DNA from: Lepas anatifera | Taxonomy: Eukaryota; Arthropoda; Thecostraca; Lepadidae | Direction of reading: 5' to 3' | Length of the DNA: 64,000 bases | NCBI GenBank assembly: GCA_034440635.1 | Contig: JAOTON010002245.1 | Location: 1 to 64,000 of the forward strand | Shown: positions 23,189 through 34,586 of the stretch, piece by piece | Numbering within the stretch: position 1 is the stretch's first letter | Layout of the letters: each line of letters begins with the position of its first letter | Notes under the pieces: model-generated | The model's database searches: none | What the model saw: the letters and a program-made list of their open reading frames with translations, nothing else | Told to the model about the DNA's origin: nothing | Position numbers and translations under genes: made by a program

Positions 23189-24514
23189 TTACGCCAGTTT
23201 CCCCATGCAATTCTAATGGAGATGTCATGCCCTGGTGTAAAACCAGGTCATTGTCTTGTTTTGTCTCGATTGACGATATCGAGTAAAAAACAGTTATTCC
23301 TGCTGTAGCCCAATCTTTCAGACAACCGCAGAAAGTCGAATCTGGCACCTTGTCTGTTGACCAGCCGTGGCTTCCGACAAGTGTAATTAAGTAGGTGCTG
23401 TTTGCCTTCCTAAACGTTCAGCCAGATGACGATGCGATATTGTGTCAAACCCAGCTTGGCTTGCGATATGATCTTGACCGCACTTGTGGTATCCCTTTTT
23501 GTCTGTGTTAGCACAAGTTCCATGCGTGAAGTAATCGTTCAAGGTACACCGCCCATCACTAAACCCTGTCAAGGCCACGATCGTAAAATAATGTGACCAG
23601 CTTACTTTTGTGGGTTTACTCCTGGCTCATATAATCCATGCTGCGTTAAATCACGCTGCTCTTACATGCATATGTTTATAAATCAAATGTTCCAAGACTG
23701 ACAGATGTCTCTCAATATTTACCAGTAAAACGCCCTTGCCGAGCCGAGCCACTTCTGGCTGTATTGCCCCCTCTCTGGGTCCGCCTCTGCATTAAGAAGG
23801 AGCTTCCCATGGCAGCTAAAAGCATGGAGGGCATGCAATTTTGAGAACTTCAAGTGTAGAACTTACGTTTTGCACGCTCACAATTTCGATTAAATTTCTA
23901 TGAAATAGTTTGATCCCGGGATTCGAACTGGCGATTGAAAATGGGGTCGAAACATGGGTCTGATTTGTGTCGTTTAGGTCGCTGGAGACTACTTGGGCGG
24001 ACAGTTTTGATCCATGAAATATACATATTTTTTACATCAATTTGGGCTGCTCTTTCCGTATCTCAATGCAGCCAGATGCCCTCTCCAGGGGCTCTAGCTT
24101 GCGAGCATTTAGCACGCATTCTCAATGGGCTAGTCGAAAATGCCAGCCTTTTAGAAGGTGAAGTATTGAGCCCCTCCCTCTCGATGAAAACATTGTTTTT
24201 GGGGTAAGTCGTCGATATGCTCATCAATGACCGGAGACAGTGAAATGCACCTGGTCTGTAAAACCGTAGATTTCCTTCCTGACGCTCGGCAATAGGCTGT
24301 GCTTGATCCCACTTCCGTATCTGTCTGTTGTTTATTCTTGCTGCAATCCAATGATTCAGTAACCCACAATTATTGTTTAAAATATCTAGGAGTGAGACCG
24401 GCAGCGCACTGGTTAGCGTTATGGGAAATGTATTCGGCCGTTCACGTTTGCCACGTCTTATCGATCGGACCGGAATAAATGTTTTGGAAAACCTCTCCGT
24501 GACGTCAGATCGAC
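23189..24514. other. Unassigned stretch
   Basis: A minus-strand frame of 154 codons (24063-24527) runs into the next element and has no recognisable domain. CTGGGTCCGCCTCTG near 23775 is a lone MITE-like end. GGGATTCGAACTGG near 23919 resembles a reversed box B without a box A. Confidence 0.4.
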
Positions 24515-25359
24515 TTAACACGCGCATTGACGGGGGCGGGTATCAGCCCCCTCGGGTGTCTCGGAGATAGCAGTAAAACGGCGGCGCGTAGCGCCGCCGT
24601 ACTTTTCATACCTTTTCCCTCATCATTTTTACAACTTCTGTGAAAATTTTAAGGTTAGGTCATCTCAGGTCAGGTCACCAGTACAGGTCAAGTGACCCGA
24701 CCTAAAAAAAGTTTAAGATAGCATAAGTCGGAGCAGGGTGAAATTATTCCAATGAAACTCATATCACATAATGGCCCCATCGAGTTCTCTAAAATGTGTT
24801 CCGGTATTTTTGATATCGATGACCGAAGGTCAGGTACGAGGCATGACTTCTCCATTGGAAATACATGGGAAAAATGTTTTTTACGGAATAACTCAGTAAC
24901 GGATGGTGATAGAGCTTTTATTTTAACTGCATTAGACTCGCCTGGGCTTTGCGGTTCTAATGATGTGCATTTTATATAATTTGACCCTGACCTGACCTCA
25001 GGTCAGGTGAAATCATTGATTTGACCTAGCAAGGTCAAATTATATATCATTCGATTCAGCTTGCTGAGAGGATTCATACAGTTTAAATCGTTTTGCTCTA
25101 TCTTATCTTGTTCAGATGTAATGGCCGAAAAACAGAATTTACATGTTATCCTTATGACGGCATGTTTTGACCTCTCGTGACCTTAAATGTGACCTGACAA
25201 AAAATGGTTTAAATGTTTTCGATGGAGAAGTGGACGGGCAGCCCAACACCGTTTACCGTTTTTCGCTACCTACCGTGGTTCTCGAGATCTTAGGGGGGGC
25301 GGGTACCCGTCCCCCGTCAATGCGAAGGTGGCTCAGACCCCCGTCAGTGCGCGTGTTAA
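24515..25359 (+). mobile_element. TTAA-type AGGTCA-rich MITE, GCATTGACGGGG family, 845 bp
   Basis: The left end is TTAACACGCGCATTGACGGG; the right end is its complement with TTAA at 25356-25359. At the right the terminal block is present twice (CCCCCGTCAATGCG and CCCCCGTCAGTGCGCGTG) about 35 bases apart, next to the hairpin GCGGGTACCCG. At the left a perfect hairpin CGGCGGCGCGTAGCGCCGCC lies near 24580. The body holds AGGTTAGGTCATCTCAGGTC and further half-sites. It is close to 41345-42190. Confidence 0.85.
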
Positions 25360-26616
25360 GATAAGCGCATTTGACCCATATATGTAAGCACTGGGGGCTT
25401 TTAACTGGTCAACGTGATCTTTTTCAAATCTCTACGGTTAGATTTCAGGTGACAGCCTGTTGTGGAGACATCTTGTATCTTGAAGCATTTGATAAAATAT
25501 GTTCTAGTCCCTAAAACACAGCAATTACCTACATGGATCGCCTAAACTTATAGAAAATTAAGGCTGTACTTCTGGTGATGTAATTTAGCCGGAAGCGTAC
25601 CCCTCAGGGGACCGATCTTCACTTGCCGGATTCGTCCGGCAGTAAAGATTGGAGCAACGGGGAGTGACGCGCCCGGGGCCCCAGTCAGCCCTTGGAGGCA
25701 TGTCGACGCATCACCGCGGACACGTCATGTCTGGCTCTCCGGCGGCCGCCGGCTCTTCCGATCTCGGTCGGTTAGAGTCGGCTTCTGTCGTCGGCGGCCC
25801 TGGTGATGAGGTCTGCGGTGGTGCTGATGACTGCCTTACGGGCCCTTTGTTACCTGGTCGGTAACCGTATTGGATCGGGTCAGTTGTGTCCTGCACCTCC
25901 CAGTATGTAGCTCCTGTTTGTTTTTGTTTTCTCATTTTGTTGATTATGTTTAGTTCCTTTCCTCTTTTTACGCTTCAGTTATTGGTTCCACAGTTATTTG
26001 CCTTCTTTGGCCTTTTTATGGGTGTAAGGCGCCTACTCGAGGCCTATCTCGAGCCCCGGCGACGAGGTTGACGGGATCCTGGGGGTTGAGGTCCCCCTCG
26101 GGCGGGTCAGTCCCGAGGGCTCCAACACGCCCCCTTTGGCCCAGATATCTCGATCCAACCGGGGGTAAGCCGTCCGTAGGCTGCCGCGGGCGGCCTAGCT
26201 ACGCGGCAGTGTCAACGGGCACTGTCGCTCGGTCCAGCTGGGCAGGGGGATCATGTTTCGGGCGTGCGACGCGGCGCCCTTCGCAGTGGGGACTGTGATA
26301 GTTCTTGCCGGGCGTGACGCGGGCCGGGGTTTCGGAAACCGTCGTTTTTCGAGACCCTGGCCTGTTGCGCGCGCCTGGTGGACCGCAGTCTCCGCTGCGT
26401 GAGGGCTGCCGCGTTTTGCTTAGTCCCGACTCATGGCCCTGCCGGCCCACTGGGCTGATGGCGTCAAGGGGGTGGGTGCGTTCTGATCGGAGGGGTTGTG
26501 TGAGTATCTCTCGCCCCTCTGAGACGGCCGCACCTGCCCCCGTAGGCACTGTACCAGCCCCTGGGCCCAGCTATTGACAGCTGGCAACCCGGGGGCCGAA
26601 GGTAAACTGACTCATC

Positions 26617-28120
26617 ATGGCCTCTCCTACTTGTACACCAACTGAATCGACCGCACGGACTCCGACCCCCGCATTGACGCCGACCACCTCTTGTCCACCC
26701 ACCGACGTCGCCGCCGCGATGGATTTCTCGGGAACTGAACCCCCGCACGAACTCGACCAGAGCAGACCACCCCCTTGACTCTCGTCATTGACTTCGAGGA
26801 TAGAACAGTTAAGGTGAATCCATTTCAGATCCATGAAGCCCTGCGAAAGTTCCATCCAAAACGGACTTACAGACACCCGAATGGGCGAGTCGAGGTTGAA
26901 ATGGGAAGTGAGCCCGATGCTAAGAAGCTGCTCTCAACCTCCTCCCTAGAAATCCGGACACCCAACAGGTCTCTGTCTCTACCGGTGAAGGTCTCTCCGC
27001 ATGCTACCAAAAACAGCTGCAGAGGCGTGATCAGCTGCAAAGACCTACGCGATGTCTCTGAGGAGGAGATCCTGTCAGGCCTAAGAGATCAGGGCGTGTC
27101 AGAAGCCAAACGTATGCTGCGGAGAGGGGGAAAGCCAGGGGACGGACAACGGCACGTTCATGCTCGTGTTTTCAGGGACTACCTTGCCTGAGAAGGTGCG
27201 AGTGGGCTGGATGACCATTAAGGTTCGTCCCTTTGTTCCTAGCCCCATTAGGTGTTTCAGGTGCCAGTCATTCGGTCATATCGCTGGCAGCTGCAGAGGT
27301 AGGGAACGATGCGGTAGATGCTCAGAGGTAGGTCACAGCTCCAGATCGTGCGAGGTAGAGAAACCCAAGTGTGCCGGATGTGGAGGCGACCACGAGGCGT
27401 GGAGCAGGTTGTGCCCTAAACTGACTGAGGCTAAGGAGACCCAGAAAAGAAAAGTCCCACTTCCTCCAAAACCAGTGCCGGCGGCCACACCTGTAACATC
27501 CCGGGCAAAGCCTTCTACCGACCACTCTCCTTACCGAGATGCCCTGGTGGGATCCCAGCGCAGTGTCGCACCAGCTGAAACCATCACTGAGACCCGTCCT
27601 GCACTTACCGTGGATTCGAAAATCGGTCAGTTCATGAATCTCTCCCTCCGCCAGTTCCTCGCGATGGTTGCTAAGTTCCTACCCAGTCAACCAGATGACT
27701 CCAGCTGCAAACATATGGGCTGTGGGGAGAAAGTCGACGCAGTGACGCAAACGTCATCACCACCACCACAGTACCGAGACGCTGCAGTGGGGACGGACCC
27801 GTCAGAATTCCGAGCGCTCAGTGCCGAGTCAGCCTCCCAGAGCTGCAGTCAGCCGTGATCCCCCTCAAACTGAAACCTCCGGCAAGAGAGCTCGGGAAGC
27901 CTCCCCAACTCTATCACCACCTCCCCAACGCCCAGTCGTGCCGTCTTCCATGACGGAACACATCACTCCTACGCTTCCCCCTGAGGAGGCCGCAGGCACA
28001 AAGGCAAACCCCTATGAGGGTGAGGGCCAAGCCCCGGAGGAAGTGGATGGGTCTGCCCTGATGCCCCTCCGACCAGTGACAAACCAATACGTCAAAGAGT
28101 CCACCCACAACAGGCAGTCG
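26617..28120 (+). pseudogene. ORF1 (gag-like, zinc-knuckle protein) of the LINE, frameshifted
   Basis: The ATG at 26617 opens a Thr/Pro-rich leader. The frame changes at a C-run near 26770, and the next piece (LVIDFEDRTVKVNPF to about 27120) looks like the RNA-binding core. Another shift near 27120 leads to three knuckles: CFRCQSFGHIAGSC, CGRCSEVGHSSRSC and CAGCGGDHEAWSRLC (27250-27420). After a stop at 27856-27858 in that frame, a Pro/Arg-rich tail continues in another frame to about 28120. Such proteins coat LINE RNA in a cytoplasmic particle. The breaks lie at or near homopolymers, so old mutations are likelier than programmed shifts. Confidence 0.8.
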
Positions 28121-29597
28121 AAGTCGCTTCTAGTACTGTAACACAAAGCAAGAAACGTAAGCTCACATCAACAACAAATACCAAAAGTAGTGAGGACACA
28201 ATAAAAATAACACAAAAACAGCGTCCGGAGCACTCTTTCCGCTCCAGCAAAGGCCTCGAACTATCAATTCCTCGAGTCACTGTAAAAACACCAAAACAAC
28301 AAATCAAACTCAATCAAACTCAGCGTGCCCAATCCATGGAGAATTTAGGGCCAGCTCAAGCAGATCTAAGGAACTCGGGAGACCTCAGACAGCGCATACG
28401 AAGGCCCATCCCCCAAGATGACGGGAGGCCGGGGTATACAGGCGATGCATACATGGTAGAGAGGCCAGTGTTTGCTAAACGCTCGCCCCCAAGGGACCCT
28501 AATAACCCTCCACGTGAGGCAAGGGAACTGGAACTCCCGCGCTGCCTGGAGAGAACCAGAGATGTTCGACGGGAGGAGTTGGGAAACATGATAGACGACC
28601 GAGGTTTCAATCTAGGAAAGTTTTTACACACCCTACTCGTACTCTACCTAATGACGTTTATTTTACAGTGGAACATGAGAGGTTTTAGGGCAAATCACAC
28701 GGAACTCCAAACATTGTTAGCACAGAAAACTCCTGTAGTAGTTGCCTTACAGGAGACCAAGCTAAAACATGACCATCATTGCCAGCAAATATACTATAAA
28801 ACATTTCGATACGACGTTCATTCCACAACAATTGCTCATGGAGGAGTAGCGCTGCTTGCCCATTTTAGCGTCCCTGCCCATCCGTTCCGCTTGAGAACAA
28901 GCCTACAGGCTGTAGCAGCGACCGTCGACCTACAACAATTTAAAGCAACCATCGTATCCCTATATCTCCCTCCCGGTGAGGACTTTCCTGGCGATGAACT
29001 CACAAATTTAATACAACAGTTGCCAGCAAATTATATAATATTAGGTGACTTCAACGCTTATAACACAACATGGGGCTGCCCCCGCACAAATAGGCGAGGC
29101 CGGCGCTTGGAGGAAATAATCCACCGCTTTAACATATGCACTTTAAACACAGGTCACCCTACACACATCTCATTGCCTTCAGGAACAGCATCGGCAGTTG
29201 ATCTATCTCTCTGTTCAGCTTCAATAGCCGACCGCTTTAAAGGGACATTGTCGCAAAATTTTTTATTGTGGTTTCTTAATATTTGAAAAATCCTGATTCT
29301 GGTACTATCAATCACTTCTTTATCTTCAGCTAAATTTTTGGAGGCCACTCAACAATTATTCAAATTTGCTAACAATATCAATAATAGGCTGTAACCTGCT
29401 CTTCACCTCTATTCTATCAATCAAAGTTTTAAGTTCTATAAATGATTTCTTGGAGGTAGAAAATGTTTTTATGCTGTATTCGTATTCAATTTATTTTTAT
29501 CAACCCTCAAAAATACAAATATTAGATAAGTTTGTCCAAAACATTCGGCTTAAAAAAACTAATCAGGAAAGTTTTAAAATCGGGCAGGTGTCGCACA

Positions 29598-29669
29598 GCA
29601 GGGATGGTATAGTGGCCTCCATTCCCGACTCTCACACGGGTAATACGGGTTCGAATCTAGGTCGTGAAA
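29598..29669 (+). repeat. tRNA-Glu-like pseudogene or SINE head
   Basis: A box A-like TGGTATAGTGG (29605) and a box B-like GGGTTCGAATCT (29647) lie 30 bases apart, and between them CCCG..CTCTCAC..CGGG resembles an anticodon arm with CTC (Glu). The acceptor ends do not pair, so this is a tRNA-derived repeat and not a working tRNA. Confidence 0.55.
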
Positions 29670-29735
29670 GTTTTTACTGTAAAAACAATTTTTCTGATTT
29701 TCTTCTTGTTTGTTCATGCGTACTAATGGATGAAG

Positions 29736-29945
29736 CATAGTCGGATCCATGATTGCCGATCGGGGGGTAACTTCCGGGGAGGACACCATCCGGACCAGGG
29801 GGGCGCCACCTTTGATACTATCAGTGTGCGCCGATTTTCGCATCCTGGGGAGGGGATGGGACGCGACATTTTAGGGTTCACCGAGAGTTGATCAGAGAGG
29901 GGAGGGGGGGCACGTGCCCCCTTTGCCCTCCTGGATCCTCCTATG
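29736..29945. mobile_element. hAT-type MITE, 210 bp
   Basis: The left end CATAGTCGGATCC and the right end GGATCCTCCTATG are inverted repeats, flanked by an exact 8-bp duplication GGATGAAG (29728-29735 and 29946-29953). GC-rich hairpins lie inside, e.g. GGGGGGCACGTGCCCCC. Confidence 0.85.
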
Positions 29946-30331
29946 GGATGAAGTAAATATTCTAAGGACAATTTCTTCTGGTTATCCCTCCGTCCGGGTA
30001 GTTGAGGGAAAGGGAATATTAGCCCCAAATATTTTTCTAATCTGACCGGCGTGCCAAACTGGAACCGGCTTGTCTCCAGCTCCCTGCAATGGTTCTCAAT
30101 TCGTCAGATTTCCCTCTATTGGAGACTAGTTCCCTGTTTTCTGACCAGCGGGACACGCTGTTCGCCGTTCGAAAATGTCTTTTGTGTCCTTTGCTGAAGG
30201 CCATTCTTGAAGGCTGACCGGTTTTCGTGCAAACCAAGAACCAGAAACCGGCCCAATAAAAAGCAGGGGTGGCTCTTCGAGATTATATGTGTTAATCTCG
30301 AGATTAATGTGTCTCGAGATTAATTAATCGT

Positions 30332-31359
30332 TTAACCCTCGCCCCACCGGGGCCATCGATGGCCCCCCTAAGGTTTTTCCGGGATAGCAGAAAGACGATG
30401 AGGCGCAGCACCGTGGTTGAGGGCTCTACCTCTCACTGCATCATTTTCCCACCATCCCTGAAATTTTTACCGCGGGTCACCCAAGGTCAGGTCACCAGAC
30501 GAGTTCAACCAAGGTCACCTCACTTCAGCTTTAGAGCTCTGTAAGAGCTACATTTCGGAGTCGATCGATTTGAAACTTCCTACACTTTAATACCCCTCCA
30601 GGGCCTACAAGGTGTATATCCGGGATTTTTCGATTTCGTGCCCTGAGGTCAGGTCACGAGGTGACCTCTCCCATTGAAAAAGCATGGGAAAAGCTGTCTT
30701 ATGATCTTAAAGTCACAAAAACGATTGAAAATGCTCAGCTTGATCAGAAAAGCGTTTTTTGGACACCCTTTCACGGGTTCCAGGGGCCACATTTGCCCTT
30801 TGACATCCCCAAGGTCATCCAAGGTCACCAGGGGTCAAAAACAGTATTTTGACAATAACTTTGACCTGTATAAGCTAGAGCGCTGAAACAAACACCATCG
30901 TGTTTGTCTCGTCATTGGCTTTCATTTGATATACGGCAAGGTCACTTTTTTACCTTTCGTGACCTCAGGTCATACTAGGTCACGAGGTGACCTCTGGAGG
31001 TCAAACTACTGGCGGGAGGCCTTTACGTTTCCATAGCAGAAAAAGTACTGGCAATTTCCTATCAAATGTACTTTCCCACACCTCAATAGCTCTAAGGGCA
31101 TAAGAGTTATGCCCAGTTTGCTTAAGCATTGCATATTTGAGCGAAAATAGCCGATCTTGACCTAATTTGACCTCTGGAGGTCAAACCATTGACCTGAACA
31201 CTAAAACATGTGAAGTAATTTCTTACTGAATTCACGTGAGCTTTCTAGTGCACTTTGCAGATTTGCGCTAACGCCCATATTTTCGGAGTTAGAGGGGGGC
31301 CATCGATGGCCCCCGGTGGGGCGAAGGTGGCGCCGGACCCCCGGTGGGGCGCGGGTTAA
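30332..31359 (+). mobile_element. TTAA-type AGGTCA-rich MITE, CCCCACCGGGG family, about 1.03 kb
   Basis: The left end TTAACCCTCGCCCCACCGGG is followed by the palindrome GGGGCCATCGATGGCCCC. The right end carries the same palindrome, a doubled GGTGGGGCG block and a final GGGCGCGGGTTAA. The body has many half-sites (GGTCACCAGGGGTCA, GGAGGTCAAAC and others). Its right TTAA (31356-31359) is also the left TTAA of the next element. Confidence 0.85.
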
Positions 31360-31933
31360 CACGCGCATTGACGGGAGGCGGGTACCCGCCCCCCGTCTGG
31401 TTTTTCGGATAGAACATTAAAACGGCGGCGCGTAGCGCCGCCGCACTTGTATCCATACGCGTATATTAACAGTAAAAACGCAGTACATGGTAAAACATAC
31501 ACTCCTAACACTAGGCAAAGAAAACTAGGCAGGGGCGCCGCCACGGAATTTAAGCCATCACACATTTATTAGGTAGGTACTTAACACACTCGGGTTAAAA
31601 ATAAACTCGGGTTAAAAAACTTGACATGCCCTCTCTCATCATTTTTACAACTTTTGTCAAAATTTTAAGGTTAGGTCATCTCAGGTCAGGTCATCAGTAC
31701 AGGTCAAGTGACCTGACCTCACAGTTTAAGACAACATAAGTCGGAACAAAGTGAACTCATCCGATTGAAGTGACCTGACAAAATGGTTAAAATATTTCGA
31801 TGGAGAAGCGTATGGGCTACCCAAAGCCGTTTACCATTTTTCACTACCTACCGTGGTTCTGGAGGTTTTAGGGGGTACCCGCGCCCCCTGTCAAAGCGAA
31901 GGTGGCTCAGAGCCCCGTCAATGCGCGTGTTAA
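31356..31933 (+). mobile_element. TTAA-type AGGTCA-rich MITE, GCATTGACGGGG family, deleted copy (578 bp)
   Basis: The ends are TTAACACGCGCATTGACGGG and its complement with TTAA at 31930-31933. The hairpins GCGGGTACCCGC and CGGCGGCGCGTAGCGCCGCC are present at the left. Compared with 24515-25359 and 41345-42190, the middle, between AGTGACCTGACCTC and TGACCTGACAAAATGG, is mostly missing. About 110 bases near 31470-31620 differ from the other copies. Confidence 0.85.
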
Positions 31934-31998
31934 TCTGGTAAAACAACGAGATAAAACGTTAATCCGTACGAGATAAAACGTGTTCGAGATTAAATGTG

Positions 31999-32360
31999 GC
32001 GGTCTCCCTGGGTGGACCACCCTGAAAGACCACCTGGGCCTTTCACGGCAGGAGAGTGTGGAGGTGGAGCGCCTGCGCATTGGCCACTCCCTTCTCCTGT
32101 GCAGCTACCGAAAGAGGATCGGCCTGAACCCGGAGGCCACGTTACAGGAATGCGACGATGGAGAGGACGAGATCCTCCACCACCTTCTGACCCGGTGCCC
32201 TGCGTGCGCTGACCTGCGCTGGGACATATTTGGACGGGACGACCCGCCCATCCGGGAAGCGCTGGCGGACCCACGACGGCTGGCGATGTTCCTGCGGCGG
32301 TTGGGGCGCCTGCAGGGGCGCCCCCCTCCCATATGGCCGGAACACTCAATCAATCAATCA
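31999..32360 (+). mobile_element. 5'-truncated non-LTR retrotransposon fragment with 11-bp TSD
   Basis: A 362-bp insertion is flanked by GATTAAATGTG (31988-31998 and 32361-32371). It codes for the C-terminal end of a LINE ORF2: RLRIGHS, then a cysteine/histidine motif CDD..EILHHLLTRCPAC. It ends in (AATC)n. The motif parallels the C-terminus of the LINE at 40200-40330 but the sequence is clearly different and GC-rich, so it is another family (R1- or Jockey-like). Confidence 0.85.
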
Positions 32361-32371
32361 GATTAAATGTG

Positions 32372-33354
32372 TCCGTCGACATCTAAATCTTTGATATAAT
32401 TGTAATTCTTTGGTCTCGGGAGAATATAAAAACACGTAGTCTAGAGAACCGGAGAATAGCTGAATGTGATACGGAAGAATAACTCTTGATATGCGTCAGA
32501 ACTGGGGAACCAGAGAGCAGCCACCACGATCCTTGGATGAACTAACAAAAGTGTGGAACGCACCACGAACCCAAACCTGATCACTTTTTGTTTCAGGGGG
32601 AACGTTTGTTGTGTGTTGCAGGTTGGAGATGGACTGGCCACCTCACTCCTCTGTCCGTGGTGGTAGCTCTTTCTAATTTTTTCGTATATAGATATACAAG
32701 ATTTAAGAATACATTGTTTTTTACTTCAAGTAGAGTTAGTTTCTGATCAGGGCACATCAAGAAAATATACCTCAAAATTATAGCCTGGAACAGTTCGTAT
32801 TAAATAAAAAAGGATTCTATAATTAATCTTAACATTGGTAGTCACAGAGTCTAAACCTAAGAAGACGCATCGCAGCTTTAAGACAAGCAAGCTGTTAGCC
32901 TCATGAGTGACATTTGTTTATGAAAATGATAAGCGTTTATTTTTAATACTTCGGAGTTCGGAAACGGTCCTTTCTCATAATAGAACAAACAATTCCAGAA
33001 GCACTTCATATAACATCATATCATTACATAAAATAGTATATTAACCGTTATTTTTATTAGATTGTATATTAGATTATCTACGTTGATAAGATATTTCATG
33101 ACCAGCCTCCTCGAATCATAGTTCCAAAATGGGGCTAATACACTGATAAATATTCAGGTACATCCCTTCACCAAAATTCTCATAATATAATAGGTGAACA
33201 CATACATTTTTAGTCAGAGTGCTAGGATAACCTCGAATCGAGTTCCAATATTTGAATATTCCAGTACTGAATTGCATTTTCCAGCATTCGATTTCCAAAT
33301 CAGATCTAAATTTCAAGCCTTGGTCACACTATGACCAAAAGTTTTCGCTTATTG
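32372..33354. other. Unassigned interior of the 8.1-kb insertion, left part
   Basis: The sequence is AT-rich with no coding domain, terminal repeat or RNA gene that I can support. Confidence 0.4.
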
Positions 33355-33600
33355 TATTATGAGGATTCTGACGAGGGGCTGTGCCCGAATATGTGAGCAC
33401 AGTGTGATCACAGGCTCCATTTTGCGTCAAGAATTCGAGAGGCAAAGCCATGAAACATCTTACCAATTTATAATCATGCTCCTCGGCTACGCAATGCGAA
33501 ATTCATCTACTTTTAAAAACCAACAGATATCAGTTGATCAATGAGGCTTATATTCAATCTCACAAAAACATGAGAAAATATAACCTACCAGGAAATTACA
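33355..33600 (+). repeat. Dispersed repeat with CTGACGA...GCCCGAA motif, copy 1
   Basis: GATTCTGACGAGGGGCTGTG, followed by CCCGAATATGTG, then ACATCTTACCAATTTATAAT and CATGCTCCTCG, matches 63525-63650 in the same order at roughly 70 percent. The first block looks like part of a hammerhead core (CUGANGA, short stem, GAA). A Penelope-like element or retrozyme relic is possible, but no coding part is attached here. Confidence 0.5.
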
Positions 33601-33712
33601 AGCGAGTGATAACCCTCGGCAGGTGAGAAACGCGTGCAACAATCAGGTCTGCGAGTCCCTAACGAGCAGTCTTCCGAGTGCAACGTGGACTAGAGGATAT
33701 AACTCAGTACGT

Positions 33713-33852
33713 CAGTGACGGATCCAGGCCAATGTTTTTTGTGGGGGGGAGAGGGGAGGACAGGGTCCAAAATCGTGCATACACATTTTTTAAAGGTCGG
33801 TGAAAATCGCAGAGTTTGGGAGGAAAGTAAATTTTCCCTGAACCCACCAGTG
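33713..33852. mobile_element. hAT-type MITE relic, CAGTGACGGATCCAGG ends
   Basis: The left end CAGTGACGGATCCAGG and the right end (complement CACTGGTGGGTTCAGGG) enclose a G-rich then AT-rich 140-bp body. The flanking 8 bases match only partly. Confidence 0.5.
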
Positions 33853-34532
33853 GGTATGCAGCTCCTAGCTTCCAATCCTTGAAGTGCACTCTAGGAAGGC
33901 TGGGAGCGAACCAAATACTGAGTGTACATCAAAAGCATAACATATTTTGCATCTGTCCACAATAAGTGCTACACGGTTTGATAAAATGTTCACCGCAATA
34001 GTCTGAGCACAGAGGTGTCACTTATTATTTTCGCCGACTTTCGCACGTACGACCACCAACAAAATCTGACCACTTGATTTTTTACTATAAAGACCCTTTG
34101 CATTACTAGTTTTCTTACCTTTAGGCTAAAAAATACTTTTAATGGCATGTTTTACTGAGGTCCTCAGAGGATTTGCCTTAATATACCGCGATAAACACAA
34201 CTTACGCACATACATGAACGTATACTGCGGGCACACAGGCTGACGACCGAGGTGCACTCAGGCAGGTTCGTGTTCAATGCAAAAACTGCTGGCTGTGGTA
34301 CTCTGCCAACTCTGGGATTCCATTGCTCGTCCTCTGAAGCTTGTCTTCCTGTCGAGGGGCAGCACCTGATTATTTCTGTTTTGCGTTCAGCTTGCTGGGG
34401 TAGGCTCTTCTTAAATTAGAAGATATTTTCACAGCAGGAACAAATGGGACCAAATAAATGGTACCAATAAAATATCACAAGCCCATCAATGAAAGCAAAC
34501 AAGATATCACTGAATCTTGTTTTAAACATATG

Positions 34533-34586
<54 letters not shown>

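Noticed and set aside
24063..24527. 154-codon minus frame
   Set aside because: No recognisable domain, and it overlaps the left end of a TTAA MITE.
29598..29669. Functional tRNA-Glu
   Set aside because: Box A, box B and an anticodon-like CTC are present but the acceptor stem does not pair; kept only as a tRNA-like repeat.
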